Both the position numbers and the translations under genes were made by a program. The notes under the pieces were generated by a model, which was not told where the DNA came from, did no database searches, and saw nothing but the letters and a program-made list of their open reading frames with translations. Below are positions 39,779-48,094 of a DNA stretch of 64,000 bases, piece after piece (positions within the stretch are counted from its first letter, which is position 1; every line of letters begins with the position of its first letter). The stretch covers positions 5,890,001 to 5,954,000 of the forward strand of contig NZ_CP107918.1 of the NCBI RefSeq assembly GCF_036014195.1, written 5' to 3'. This DNA comes from Streptomyces sp. NBC_00442. Lineage in GTDB: Bacteria; Actinomycetota; Actinomycetes; Streptomycetales; Streptomycetaceae.

Positions 39779-40600
39779 ATGGAGCTGACCGGGAAGGTGG
39801 TCGTCGTCACCGGCGGTACCCGGGGCGTGGGCGCGGGCATCGCGAAGGCGTTCCTCGGGGCGGGCGCGGACGTCGTGGTGTGCGCCCGCAGACCGCCCGG
39901 CGAACCGGTCGAACTCGGCGGCCGCACGGCCGAGTTCCGCCCGCTCGACCTGCGGGATCCCGCCGCCGTGCGGGCGTTCTTCGCGGAGGTCGCCGCCGAC
40001 CACGGACGCCTGGACACGCTGGTCAACAACGCGGGCGGCACGCCCTACCGGCTGCTCGGCGAGAGCGAGGGCGAGGGCGAGGGCGAGGGTGAGGGCGAGG
40101 CCGAGCGCCATGCGCGGGTCGTCGAGCTGAACCTGGTGGCGCCGATGAGGGCCTCGCTCGCGGCCAGGGCCCAGCTGCGGGCCGCGCGCGGATCGGTCGT
40201 GATGATCGGGAGCGTGAGCGGGGTGCGGCCCTCGCCGGGCACGGCCGCGTACGGCGCGGCCAAGGCGGGCCTGGAGAACCTCGCGCGCTCGATGGCGGTC
40301 GAGTGGGCGCCCGAGGTGCGCGTCAACACGCTCGTCCTCGGAATGGTCCGCACCGAACGGAGCGCACTGCACTACGGCGACGCGGAAGGCGTCGCGCGCG
40401 TGGGGGAGACCGTGCCGCTCGGCCGGCTCGCCGAACCCGGGGAGATCGGGGCGGCCGCCGTCTTCCTCGCCTCCCCGAGCGCGTCCTACATCAGCGGCGC
40501 GTCCCTGCTCGTCCACGGCGGCGGCGAACGCCCCGCGTTCCTGGACGCGGCCACGGTCAACCGGCGTGACATCAACAAGCCCGAAGGAGACGGAAGATGA
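39779..40600 (+). CDS. Short-chain dehydrogenase of the steroid locus (Rv3549c-like position)
   Basis: A 273-residue SDR. TGGTRGVGAGIAKAFLGAG binds NAD(P), NNAG is in LVNNAGGTPY, Ser in MIGSVSG, and Tyr-Lys in AAYGAAK. The gene order (this SDR, a 304-residue SDR, divergent echA20-ipdABC) equals mycobacterial Rv3549c-Rv3548c against Rv3550-3553. GAGGAAGG precedes ATG 39779. An acidic insert of alternating Glu and Gly, coded by GAGGGC hexamers at 40061-40105, follows the NNAG loop and is unusual for the family. Confidence 0.85.
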   Translation: MELTGKVVVVTGGTRGVGAGIAKAFLGAGADVVVCARRPPGEPVELGGRTAEFRPLDLRDPAAVRAFFAEVAADHGRLDTLVNNAGGTPYRLLGESEGEGEGEGEGEAERHARVVELNLVAPMRASLAARAQLRAARGSVVMIGSVSGVRPSPGTAAYGAAKAGLENLARSMAVEWAPEVRVNTLVLGMVRTERSALHYGDAEGVARVGETVPLGRLAEPGEIGAAAVFLASPSASYISGASLLVHGGGERPAFLDAATVNRRDINKPEGDGR

Positions 40601-41511
40601 GCGGACTGTGCGAGGGGCGAGTCGTGATCGTGACGGGCGCCGGGCGGGGGCTGGGTCGCGCCCACGCGCTGGCCTTCGCCGAGCAGGGGGCGCGCGTCGT
40701 CGTCAACGACCTGGGGGTGGGGCCCGACGGGGCGGGGGCGTCGGGCGGCCCCGCCCAGGAGGTCGTGGAGGAGATCCGCGCGGCCGGCGGCGAGGCGGTG
40801 GCACACGGCGGCGACATCGCCACGGCCGACGGCGCCGCCTCGCTCGTCGCCACGGCCCTCGACGCGTTCGGCGCGCTGCACACCCTGGTCAACAACGCGG
40901 GCTTCCTGCGCGACCGGACGCTGATCAACCTCGACGAGGACGACTGGGACGCGGTGATGCGGGTCCACCTCAAGGGCCACTTCCTGCCTCTGCGGCACGC
41001 CGCCGCGCACTGGCGCGCCGAGGCGAAGGCGGGCCGCGAGATCGCCGCACGCGTGATCAACACCAGCTCCGGGGCCGGTCTGTTGGGCTCCGTCGGACAG
41101 GGCAACTACAGCGCCGCGAAGGCCGGCATCGTGGGGCTGACCCTGGTCGCGGCGGCCGAGATGGGCCGGTACGGCATCCAGGTCAACGCGATCGCCCCGG
41201 CGGCCCGCACCCGGATGACCGAGGGCACGTTCGCCGAGGCGATGGCCGCGCCCAGGGAGGCCGGAGCCTTCGACGCGATGGCCCCGGGCAACGTCTCGCC
41301 CCTGGTGGTGTGGCTGGGTTCGGCCGCGAGCGAGGGCGTCACCGGCCGGGTCTTCGAGGCGGAGGCGGGCCGCATCACCGTGATGGAGGGCTGGCGGCCC
41401 GGCCCGACCAGCGACAAGGGAGCCCGCTGGACCCCGCGCGAGGCGGGAGAGGCGGCCCTGAAGCTCCTCGCGCGGGCCGGAGCTCCGGGGGTGGCGTACG
41501 GGTCGCGCTAG
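40597..41511 (+). CDS. Short-chain dehydrogenase, Rv3548c-like
   Basis: A 304-residue SDR of the HSD17B4-type subfamily. TGAGRGLGRAHALAFAEQGA binds cofactor, VVNDLGVGPDG is the subfamily second motif, NNAGFLRDRTLINLDEDDWD follows, then Ser in NTSSGAG and NYSAAKAG. Length and sequence match Rv3548c as I recall it. It presumably oxidises a hydroxyacyl-CoA intermediate in steroid side-chain or C/D-ring breakdown. Its ATG overlaps the previous stop. A triple hairpin repeat follows the stop. Confidence 0.87.
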   Translation: MSGLCEGRVVIVTGAGRGLGRAHALAFAEQGARVVVNDLGVGPDGAGASGGPAQEVVEEIRAAGGEAVAHGGDIATADGAASLVATALDAFGALHTLVNNAGFLRDRTLINLDEDDWDAVMRVHLKGHFLPLRHAAAHWRAEAKAGREIAARVINTSSGAGLLGSVGQGNYSAAKAGIVGLTLVAAAEMGRYGIQVNAIAPAARTRMTEGTFAEAMAAPREAGAFDAMAPGNVSPLVVWLGSAASEGVTGRVFEAEAGRITVMEGWRPGPTSDKGARWTPREAGEAALKLLARAGAPGVAYGSR

Positions 41512-41570
41512 GGGAGCGGACGCTCCGCCAGGGGAGCGGACGCTCCGCCAGGGGGGCGGACGCTCTGGGG
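41511..41570 (+). terminator. Three tandem 20-bp hairpin units after the steroid locus
   Basis: GGGGAGCGGACGCTCCGCCA occurs at 41511-41530 and 41531-41550, with a degraded third copy to 41570. Each unit contains GGAGCG-GA-CGCTCC, a small hairpin. The first unit begins on the last base of the stop codon. It is probably a terminator built by duplication. Confidence 0.7.
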
Positions 41571-41684
41571 TGGCCTCCCGCTTAACCCCCTGTGGCCCCT
41601 TCATTACGCAGGGGGCCGGTCGGGTTAACAAGGAGAAAAATCAACGGAGTTTACGTTGACGGCCGCCGCTCTACGCGCGTCATC

Positions 41685-42128
41685 ATGGTGCGCATGAACA
41701 TCCCCCCACGCATCAAAGCCATCAGCGGCGCCTTCGCCGTGGCCGCCGCGCTCCTCGCGGGCCCGACCGCCACCACCGCATCGGCCACCCCCACGGCCCC
41801 TCCCGCGGCACCCCTCGCCACGGCCCAGGTGGCCGTGAAGTCGGTCGGCAGCGTCTGCTCCTCGGCGCTGCCCTCCCAGGCCCACGACACCCTCGACCTG
41901 ATCGCACGCGGCGGCCCGTTCCCGTACTCCCAGGACGGCGTCGTCTTCCAGAACCGCGAGGGCGTGCTGCCGAAGCAGAGCAGCGACTACTACCACGAGT
42001 ACACCGTGATCACCCCGGGAGCGCCCACGCGCGGCACCCGGCGGATCATCACGGGCGAGAAGTCCCAGGAGGACTACTACACCGCCGACCACTACGTCAC
42101 CTTCCGGCTGGTCGACTTCGGCTGCTGA
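41685..42128 (+). CDS. Secreted guanyl-specific ribonuclease (RNase Sa family)
   Basis: A 147-residue precursor. Residues 1-35 are a signal peptide (RIKAISGAFAVAAALLAG...ASA). The mature enzyme matches RNase Sa: PFPYSQDGVVFQNREGVLP and TRGTRRIITG. Catalytic Glu105, Arg116 and His136 keep the exact 11- and 20-residue spacing of Glu54, Arg65 and His85 in RNase Sa. The disulphide pair Cys58-Cys147 keeps its 89-residue spacing. ATG 41694 is an alternative start. A cytoplasmic barstar-type inhibitor is expected elsewhere in the genome. Confidence 0.93.
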   Translation: MVRMNIPPRIKAISGAFAVAAALLAGPTATTASATPTAPPAAPLATAQVAVKSVGSVCSSALPSQAHDTLDLIARGGPFPYSQDGVVFQNREGVLPKQSSDYYHEYTVITPGAPTRGTRRIITGEKSQEDYYTADHYVTFRLVDFGC

Positions 42129-42197
42129 CCCGGCGGCCGTCGGCTCGGCGGCCGGCAGTCCAGCGGCCGTCAACCCGGCGGCCGACACGCATGGCGC

Positions 42198-42230
42198 GGC
42201 CCGCCCCGTCCCCCACGGACGGGGCGGGCC
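42198..42230. terminator. Bidirectional terminator between ribonuclease and gntR
   Basis: A perfect 14-bp stem GGCCCGCCCCGTCC with a CCCAC loop lies between two convergent genes. The upstream 42130-42190 has several short GGCGGCCG repeats. Confidence 0.85.
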
Positions 42231-42260
42231 CTCGTGCGGATGCGGCCGCGGTACGCGGGC

Positions 42261-43013
42261 TCACTCCTCGCCGAAGCGCCGCCCCAGCGCCCCGCCCGCC
42301 GTCGAGTTGTGCACCGTGAACGCCACCGTGCCCGGCAGATAGCGGTCCTCGGACCACTCCACCGGGGTGCCCGCAGGGTCGGTGGAGCGGCGCCGCTCGC
42401 GCAGGAGCGCGTCACCCGCCCGGCAGCCGAGCAGCGCCGCGTCGTCCGTGTCGGCGTGACCCACGTCGATGGTGTGCCGGGCATCGGTGAACAGGACCCC
42501 GCGCAGCTCCAGTTGACGGGAGTGCGACACCTCGTCGGGTGCCAGCTGCGCCACCAGACGCCCGACCCGCTCCGGGTACGTCGAACGCTCCACCATCACC
42601 GGCTCGCCCGACAGCGTCCGTACCCGGAGGACCCGGAACACCCCGGTGCCGGACGGGAGGTGGAGCTGACCGGCCTCCTCCGCCGTGGCCTCGCCCGGCT
42701 CCACGGCCACCGTCAGGCCGCCCGGCTCCTCGCCGAGCGAACGGGCCCACCGCGCGAAGGAGCGCAGCTCCGCGAAGCTCTGCAGCCGGGCCGCGCCGCC
42801 CAGGACCACCCGGCGGGCGCCGCGCCGCGACGTCACCAGACCGTCGGCCCGCAGCGACGCCAGCGCCTGGCGGACCGTGCCCCGGGACACGCCGTAGCGG
42901 CGGGCGAGCTCCTCCTCGGCGGGCAGCCGCGCGCCCGAACCGTACTCGCCCGCCGCGATCGCGCTCCGCAGGTCCCCCGCCACCTTCCGGTGCAGCGGCG
43001 ACTTCCCGGCCAC
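42261..43013 (-). CDS. GntR/HutC-family transcriptional regulator
   Basis: A 250-residue regulator. Residues 5-72 are a GntR winged helix: LPAEEELARRYGVSRGTVRQ followed by ALASLRADGLVTSRRGARRV. The C-terminal UTRA domain (about 95-240) includes RVLRVRTLSGEPVMVERSTY. It lies last in the ABC-importer operon, as PhnF-type regulators often do. Its likely operator is the ACAACTGTTGT palindrome ahead of the binding-protein gene. The effector is probably the imported phosphonate or a breakdown product. Confidence 0.88.
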   Translation of the reverse strand: MAGKSPLHRKVAGDLRSAIAAGEYGSGARLPAEEELARRYGVSRGTVRQALASLRADGLVTSRRGARRVVLGGAARLQSFAELRSFARWARSLGEEPGGLTVAVEPGEATAEEAGQLHLPSGTGVFRVLRVRTLSGEPVMVERSTYPERVGRLVAQLAPDEVSHSRQLELRGVLFTDARHTIDVGHADTDDAALLGCRAGDALLRERRRSTDPAGTPVEWSEDRYLPGTVAFTVHNSTAGGALGRRFGEE

Positions 43014-43023
43014 CCCGGCCTCC

Positions 43024-43671
43024 TCAACTGCCGATCAGCGAGCGGAGCAGGGCGAGGTCCGCCTCCTCCAGGCTGGCCAGCACCGTGCGGCCCCGGGCGG
43101 GTCCGATCGGCTCCACCGACGGCACCGCCAGCACCACGCAGCCCGCCGCCTCCGCCGAGGCCACGCCCGTCGCGGTGTCCTCGACGGCGACACAGCGCGC
43201 CGGGTCCGCGCCGAGCGCCGCGGCCGCCGCGAGATACGGGTCGGGGGCCGGCTTGGTGCGTGCCGTGTCCTCGGCCCCGTACACCGCGTCGAAGCGGTGG
43301 CCGCCGAGCGACATCGCGACCCCGCGCACGACCGCGCTCGGCGACGCCGACACCAGCGCCGTCGGCACGCCCGAATCGCTCAGCGCCCGCAGGAGGCGCA
43401 GGGCGCCCGGCCGCGGCTCGGCGCCGTCCGCCAGGCGGGCCGTGAAGTCCGCGCCCAGCTCCGCCGCCAGGTCCTCGCGCCGGGCGCCCAGCGACGCGTG
43501 AAGCAGCCCGGCCGTGTCCCGCACCGAGCGCCCGTACACCGAGCGGCGCTCCTCGCCGGCCAGCGCGTGCCCGTGGCGGGCCGCGACCTGCTCGACGACC
43601 TCCACCCAGGTCTCCTCGGTGTCGACGAGGGTGCCGTCCATGTCGAACAGGACCGCCCGCAGCCCGCTCAC
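43024..43671 (-). CDS. HAD-superfamily hydrolase, phosphonatase-like
   Basis: A 215-residue HAD phosphatase. The nucleophile motif is LFDMDGTLVDTEE, motif II is ALVSAS, the Lys lies in KPAPDPYLAAA and the acidic motif IV in VAVEDTATGVASA. It has a helical cap of the beta-phosphoglucomutase subgroup. It lacks the FDWAGT start of phosphonoacetaldehyde hydrolase, so a C-P bond role is not shown. GTG 43671 overlaps the ATPase stop. The context suggests dephosphorylation or breakdown of the imported substrate. Confidence 0.83.
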   Translation of the reverse strand: MSGLRAVLFDMDGTLVDTEETWVEVVEQVAARHGHALAGEERRSVYGRSVRDTAGLLHASLGARREDLAAELGADFTARLADGAEPRPGALRLLRALSDSGVPTALVSASPSAVVRGVAMSLGGHRFDAVYGAEDTARTKPAPDPYLAAAAALGADPARCVAVEDTATGVASAEAAGCVVLAVPSVEPIGPARGRTVLASLEEADLALLRSLIGS

Positions 43672-44741
43672 GCCGCCTCACCGGCCGCCAGCACGGGACG
43701 CGGCCGCGGCCGTACGGTGACGCCCGCGCCCGCGCCGAGCGACCCCGCGGCGTGCGAGGGCAGGTCGGCCTTGACCTCGGTGCCGTCCGCGAGGCGAATG
43801 CTCAGGCGGGTGCTCGCACCGTGGAAGGAGGAGGCCGTCACCGTGTCGGGGCCGCCCTCCGTGACCTCCAGGGCCTCCGGGCGCAGCAGGAACACCGAGC
43901 CGTTCGCCGATCCGTCCGCGCGGCCGTCGGCCGGGCGATCGACCGGAAGGCGCACGCCCAGCACCTCGGCGAGACCGTCGGAGGTCACCGTGCCGGGGAC
44001 GCGGTTCATCGTCCCGATGAACGACGCCACGAACGCGGTCGCCGGACGGTCGTACAACTCGGCGGGCGCCGCGCACTGTTCGAGCCGGCCGCCGCGCATC
44101 ACCGCGACCTTGTCCGCCATCGAGAGGGCCTCCTCCTGGTCGTGGGTGACGAAGACGGTGGTGATCCCGAGCTCCCGCTGAAGGCGCCGGATCTCCTCAC
44201 GCAACTGCACGCGGACCTTGGCGTCAAGGGCGGAGAGCGGCTCGTCGAGGAGCAGCAGCCTCGGCCGGAGGGCGAGCGCGCGGGCCAGTGCCACCCGCTG
44301 CTGCTGGCCGCCGGACAGCTGGTGCGGGAAGCGCCCGCCGTGCTCGGGCAGGCCGACAAGGTCCAGCAACTCCGCCGCACGTGCCCGGCGTTGGGGCGCC
44401 GCGACCTTACGCATCCGCATGCCGAACGCCACGTTGTCGGCGGCGTTCAGATGCGGGAAGAGGCTGTAGGACTGGAAGACCATGCCGGTGTCGCGCCGGT
44501 TGGCCGGCACCGGCACGATGTCCTCGCCGTCGAGCAGCACCTCGCCCGCGTCGGGCCGTTCGAAGCCCGCGAGGACGCGAAGCGCGGTGGTCTTGCCGCA
44601 GCCCGACGGCCCGAGCAGCGCCAGGAGTTCACCCGGCGCGACGTCGAGGTCGAGCCCGTCGAGGGCCACGGCGGACCCGAAGGCGCGGCGCAGGCCCCGG
44701 ATGGTGAGGGCGGTGCCGGTGCGCGGCGGTGCGGTGGTCAT
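43668..44741 (-). CDS. ABC importer ATP-binding protein (2-aminoethylphosphonate type)
   Basis: A 357-residue ATPase. Walker A is GPSGCGKTT, the signature LSGGQQQRVALARAL, Walker B RLLLLDEPLSALD, and the H-loop VFVTHDQEEAL. A C-terminal TOBE domain begins around residue 290. It belongs to the spermidine/iron/phosphonate (PotA/FbpC/PhnT) subclass. ATG 44741 follows GGAAGGAAG and overlaps the permease stop by four bases. Confidence 0.9.
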   Translation of the reverse strand: MTTAPPRTGTALTIRGLRRAFGSAVALDGLDLDVAPGELLALLGPSGCGKTTALRVLAGFERPDAGEVLLDGEDIVPVPANRRDTGMVFQSYSLFPHLNAADNVAFGMRMRKVAAPQRRARAAELLDLVGLPEHGGRFPHQLSGGQQQRVALARALALRPRLLLLDEPLSALDAKVRVQLREEIRRLQRELGITTVFVTHDQEEALSMADKVAVMRGGRLEQCAAPAELYDRPATAFVASFIGTMNRVPGTVTSDGLAEVLGVRLPVDRPADGRADGSANGSVFLLRPEALEVTEGGPDTVTASSFHGASTRLSIRLADGTEVKADLPSHAAGSLGAGAGVTVRPRPRPVLAAGEAA

Positions 44742-45652
44742 CGGACGGCTTCCTTCCTGCGAGTGGTACGTGTGGTGCGGGTGGTGCGCGTGTGTGCGGA
44801 TGAGGCGAGGGGGCGGGTGGTGCGGGCCGGACGGCCGGTGGCGCCGCGGGTACGGGCGAGGCCCGTCACGACGAGCAGCAGTCCCCACGTGAGCAGCAGG
44901 CTGAGCAGCGAAACCGCCACCGACAGCTGGGCGTTCGCCCCGGAGGCCTGCACGATCCACACCGCGAACGGCTGGAACCCGAGCAGCGAAGCCACCGTGA
45001 ACTCGCCGAGCACCAGGGCCAGCGCCAGGAACGAGGCGTTGAGCAGCGCGGTGCGCAGATTGGGCAGGACGACCGCGAACAGCGCCCGCGGCCAGGACGC
45101 GCCCAGATCGCGGGCCGCCTCCACCAGGGTGCGCACCTCCACGGCCCGCAGGCCCGCGTCCAGGGAGCGGTACACGAACGGCAGCGCCATCACGACGTAC
45201 GCGAAGACCAGGACCAGCGGGAACGACGGGTTCTGGATCGCCACGAACGTCTCGTACAGCGGGGTAGTCGCCAGGTGGTCGGGACCCCATTTCAGGACCG
45301 TGCCCAGACCCGCGACCAGCGCGACCGGGGGCACCACGAGCGGCAGGGTGCACACCACTTCGAGCGCCGCCCGCAGCCGGCCCGAGCCCGAAAGGCGCAC
45401 CGCGAGCGCGGCCGGCACCGTCAGGAACAGGGCGAGCGCCACGGTGGCCAGGGCCAGGCCCAGCGACCTGAGCAGGGCCGCGGTGAATCCGTCGGCGGCG
45501 AAGATCTGCGTGTACGAGCCGAGGGTGAAGCCCTGGCCCGGCACGTCCACCGTGAACACCAGGGAGGCGAGCAGCGGCACCGCGAAGTAGGCCCCCGCGA
45601 CGAGCAGGACCGCGCCGCGCCACGGGCGCGGGGGATGGGTCAGGCGAGCCAT
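44738..45652 (-). CDS. ABC importer permease 2
   Basis: A 304-residue inner-membrane permease with about six helices. The EAA loop is EAARDLGASWPRALFAVVLP, contacting the ATPase. The C-terminus is an Arg/Thr-rich tail with repeated RTTRTT. It forms the channel with permease 1, whose 3' end it overlaps by 13 bases. ATG 45652 has an AAGGAGC site. The family resembles PhnV and thiamine/iron permeases. Confidence 0.88.
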   Translation of the reverse strand: MARLTHPPRPWRGAVLLVAGAYFAVPLLASLVFTVDVPGQGFTLGSYTQIFAADGFTAALLRSLGLALATVALALFLTVPAALAVRLSGSGRLRAALEVVCTLPLVVPPVALVAGLGTVLKWGPDHLATTPLYETFVAIQNPSFPLVLVFAYVVMALPFVYRSLDAGLRAVEVRTLVEAARDLGASWPRALFAVVLPNLRTALLNASFLALALVLGEFTVASLLGFQPFAVWIVQASGANAQLSVAVSLLSLLLTWGLLLVVTGLARTRGATGRPARTTRPLASSAHTRTTRTTRTTRRKEAVR

Positions 45653-46533
45653 CGGGCGCTCCTTCGCTGAAGCGGCAGGTGCACGGCCATCACCAGCAGG
45701 GCGATGATCACCATGTCGAGGCTGAGCGCGAGCGCCACGTTCTCCTGTCCGACCAGGACGTTGCCGGACAGCGCGTCCGCGATCTGCAGGGTCACCAGCG
45801 GCACCGAACTGCCCACCATCGAGGCGGCCGTGGCATACGCGGCGAACGCGCTGCCGAACAGCAGCACGAAGCCGCCGAGCAGGGTGGGCAGCAGCACCGG
45901 GATGCCGACGTGGCGCCAGTACTGCCAGGCGCTCGCCCCGCTGTTCTGGGCGGCCTCGCGCCACTGCGGGCGCAGCCCGTCCAGGGCCGGCGCCACGGTG
46001 AGGACCATCAGCGGAACGAGGAAGTAGAGATAGGTCAGGGCCAGGCCCCAGAAGCTGTAGAGGCTCCAGCCGTGGTCGGTCAGGCCCAGCTCGGTGGTGA
46101 GGACGCCCGCGTTGCCGAGCGTGGCCACGAAAGCGAAGGCCAGCGGTACGCCGCCGAAGTTGGCGAGCACCCCCGAGGCGGTGAGCACGGCTTCGCGCAG
46201 CGCCGTGCCGCGCGAGGTCACGACGGCCTGCGCGAGCAGAAGGCCCAGCACGGCGGCGATGGCCGCGGTGGTGGCCGAGAGCTTCACGCTGCCGAGCAGA
46301 GCGGTCCGGTAGGCGCCGTGCACGGACTGGCTCATGGTGGCGAGCCCGTACGCGCCGTCGACGGACAGCGCGCCGTTCAGCATGGCGAGGGCCGGCAGGC
46401 CGAAGGCGAGCGCGACGAAGGCGAGCAGCGGGAGCGCGGCGAGCCAGGCGCCGGGCCGTCTGCGGCTCCGGCGCCCCTTCGGCCGTTCAACTGCCGTCGT
46501 GGTGCGAGGCGTTGATGTGATGGAGATCGTCAT
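45640..46533 (-). CDS. ABC importer permease 1
   Basis: A 297-residue permease with a basic N-terminus (RPKGRRSRRRPGAW) and about six helices. The EAA loop reads EAAQNSGASAWQYWRHVGIP. It pairs with the permease downstream and resembles PhnU. It starts ten bases after the binding-protein gene, so the whole set is one operon of binding protein, permease, permease, ATPase, HAD and GntR. Confidence 0.87.
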   Translation of the reverse strand: MTISITSTPRTTTAVERPKGRRSRRRPGAWLAALPLLAFVALAFGLPALAMLNGALSVDGAYGLATMSQSVHGAYRTALLGSVKLSATTAAIAAVLGLLLAQAVVTSRGTALREAVLTASGVLANFGGVPLAFAFVATLGNAGVLTTELGLTDHGWSLYSFWGLALTYLYFLVPLMVLTVAPALDGLRPQWREAAQNSGASAWQYWRHVGIPVLLPTLLGGFVLLFGSAFAAYATAASMVGSSVPLVTLQIADALSGNVLVGQENVALALSLDMVIIALLVMAVHLPLQRRSARWLA

Positions 46534-46543
46534 GATGGAGTGA

Positions 46544-47707
46544 TCAGCCCGAGATCGCCTTGGCCCAGCCGCCCGCGAGGGTCGTCTTGGCCTTGGTGTT
46601 CTGCGCCTCGGTGGGGAAGGCGGGGGTGCCGGAGACCTGCGGGAGCTTGGCCGCCGCGGTCCTGTCGAGCGTGCCGTCCTTGTCCATGGCGGCCATGAGC
46701 GCGGGGCGGGCGTACCCCTTGAGCCACAGGTTCTGGCCCTCGGCGGAGTACAGGTACTCCTGCCACAGGCGGGCGGCCGCCGGGTGCGGGGCGTCCTTGT
46801 TGACGGCCTGCGAGTAGTACTGCGCGTAGACGCCGTCGGTGGGGACCGCGGTCTTCCAGTCGAGGCCCTTGCCCCTGAACTGGTCGGCGTAGCCGGCGTT
46901 CAGGTAGTCCCAGTCGATGCTGATCGGGGTCTCGCCCTTCTCGACCGTGGCCGGGGTCGACTCGACCGGGTTGTAGTTGCCGGCCTTCTTCAGCTTGGCG
47001 AAGAAGTCCAGGCCGGGCTGGATGTCGTCGAGCGAGCCGCCGTTGGCCAGCGACGCCGCGTACACCCCGGCGAAGGCCGAACCGGACTTGGTGGGGTTGC
47101 CGTTCAGCGCGACCTGGCCCTTGTACTCGGGCTTGAGGAGATCGGCGAACGTCGTCGGGCACACCTTGACGCGCTTGGCGTCGCAGCCGATGGACACGTA
47201 GCCGCCGTAGTCGTTGAACCAGCGGCCCCGCGGGTCCTTCTGCGCCGCGGGGATCTTGTCGAAGCCCTCGACCTCGTACGGGGCGGTCAGGCCCTGGTCA
47301 CCCGCGGACTGCGCGAACGAGGCGCCGAGGTCGAGGACGTCGGGGGCGCGGTCCTGGCCCTTGCGGGTCTTGACCGCGTTGATCTCGTCGGCGCTGGTGC
47401 CGTCCGGGTTCTCGACGGCGACCCTGATGCCGTACTTCTTCGTGAAGCCGTCGATGAGCGCGCCGTAGTTCGCCCAGTCGCGCGGGATGGCGATCGCGTT
47501 GAGCGTGCCCTCCTTCTTCGCGGCGGCGATCAGCGCGTCCATGCCGCCCGCGTCTTTCGCGGAGGTGGCGGCCGCGGGGCTCTTGCCGCCCTTGGCGCCG
47601 TCGGCCGCGCTGGTCGAGGCGTCGGACTTGGCACCGCAGGCGGCGAGGGCGAGCGCGGAGGCGGCCAGGGTCGCGGCGAGGGCCGCGGGGCGGAGGCGGG
47701 GGATCAC
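46544..47707 (-). CDS. ABC substrate-binding lipoprotein (2-aminoethylphosphonate type)
   Basis: A 387-residue extracellular lipoprotein. The signal ends in the lipobox LAACG, so Lgt would modify the Cys. A Ser/Ala/Lys-rich tether precedes a type II binding fold starting MDALIAAAKKEGTLNAIAIP. The sequence resembles binding proteins annotated for 2-aminoethylphosphonate in actinobacteria; Fe(III)- or thiamine-type ligands are the alternative. GTG 47707 is chosen for its GGAG site; the upstream extension to 47752 crosses the operator. Confidence 0.82.
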   Translation of the reverse strand: MIPRLRPAALAATLAASALALAACGAKSDASTSAADGAKGGKSPAAATSAKDAGGMDALIAAAKKEGTLNAIAIPRDWANYGALIDGFTKKYGIRVAVENPDGTSADEINAVKTRKGQDRAPDVLDLGASFAQSAGDQGLTAPYEVEGFDKIPAAQKDPRGRWFNDYGGYVSIGCDAKRVKVCPTTFADLLKPEYKGQVALNGNPTKSGSAFAGVYAASLANGGSLDDIQPGLDFFAKLKKAGNYNPVESTPATVEKGETPISIDWDYLNAGYADQFRGKGLDWKTAVPTDGVYAQYYSQAVNKDAPHPAAARLWQEYLYSAEGQNLWLKGYARPALMAAMDKDGTLDRTAAAKLPQVSGTPAFPTEAQNTKAKTTLAGGWAKAISG

Positions 47708-47718
47708 GGGAGCTCCAA

Positions 47719-47746
47719 GTTGTACGGACAACTGTTGTGCAGACAG
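47719..47746 (-). promoter_or_regulatory. Candidate GntR operator of the importer operon
   Basis: The 11-bp palindrome ACAACTGTTGT lies at 47728-47738, overlapping TTGTACGGACAA, a second TTGT/ACAA pair. It sits 12-40 bases before the binding-protein start, where the GntR protein of the same operon would be expected to bind. Confidence 0.5.
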
Positions 47747-47832
47747 ACCCATTACGAGGGGGGTGGGTGTCGGCCCGGTGAACGCGGGGCGGCGCGCGCG
47801 AAGCCCTTGCCAGGCTTTCCCGGACCCCGCCC

Positions 47833-47901
47833 CCTGGGGCTCCGCGCCAGCCCCCGTTCGCGCCTTGAGAGCGCTCGTCCTCAGTCGCCGGACGGGCTGG
47901 G
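47833..47901. repeat. Dispersed intergenic repeat, family B, copy 2
   Basis: It runs from CCTGGGGCTCCGCGCC to GACGGGCTGGG and matches copy 1 at 35151 with about ten differences. It is placed in the 387-base gap upstream of the importer operon, in which I see no gene. Confidence 0.85.
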
Positions 47902-47930
47902 ATGTCCATGCGGGCCGGCACCGAGTAGCC

Positions 47931-48030
47931 AGGGGCGCGGGGAACTGCGCGAGACGCGGGCACGGTCCGCACCCGAAAGCCGGCCGTTCAAGGGGCGCGG
48001 GGAACTGCGCGGGAAGCGGGCACGGTTCGC
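47931..48030. repeat. Dispersed intergenic repeat, family A, two copies
   Basis: AGGGGCGCGGGGAACTGCGC begins at 47931 and again at 47991, a 60-base period, each followed by a GGGCACGGTYCGCA segment. More copies lie at 55634, 55694 and 55750, and in reverse at 52011-52063. Confidence 0.88.
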
Positions 48031-48094
48031 AGGCGAGGCGAGGCGAGGCGAGGCGAGGCGAGGGCCGGGTTGGGGGCGGGGGCGGGGGCGGGGG
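48031..48094. repeat. AGGCG pentamer and GGGGGC hexamer tracts
   Basis: Six perfect AGGCG copies lie at 48031-48060, then a G-rich tract with repeated GGGGGC up to the stop codon of the histidine kinase. It lies immediately downstream of the kinase gene and may stall polymerase. Confidence 0.9.

Noticed and set aside
43024..43671. Phosphonoacetaldehyde hydrolase (PhnX)
   Set aside because: The nucleophile motif is FDMDGT rather than the FDWAGT pattern; only a phosphonatase-like HAD call is justified.
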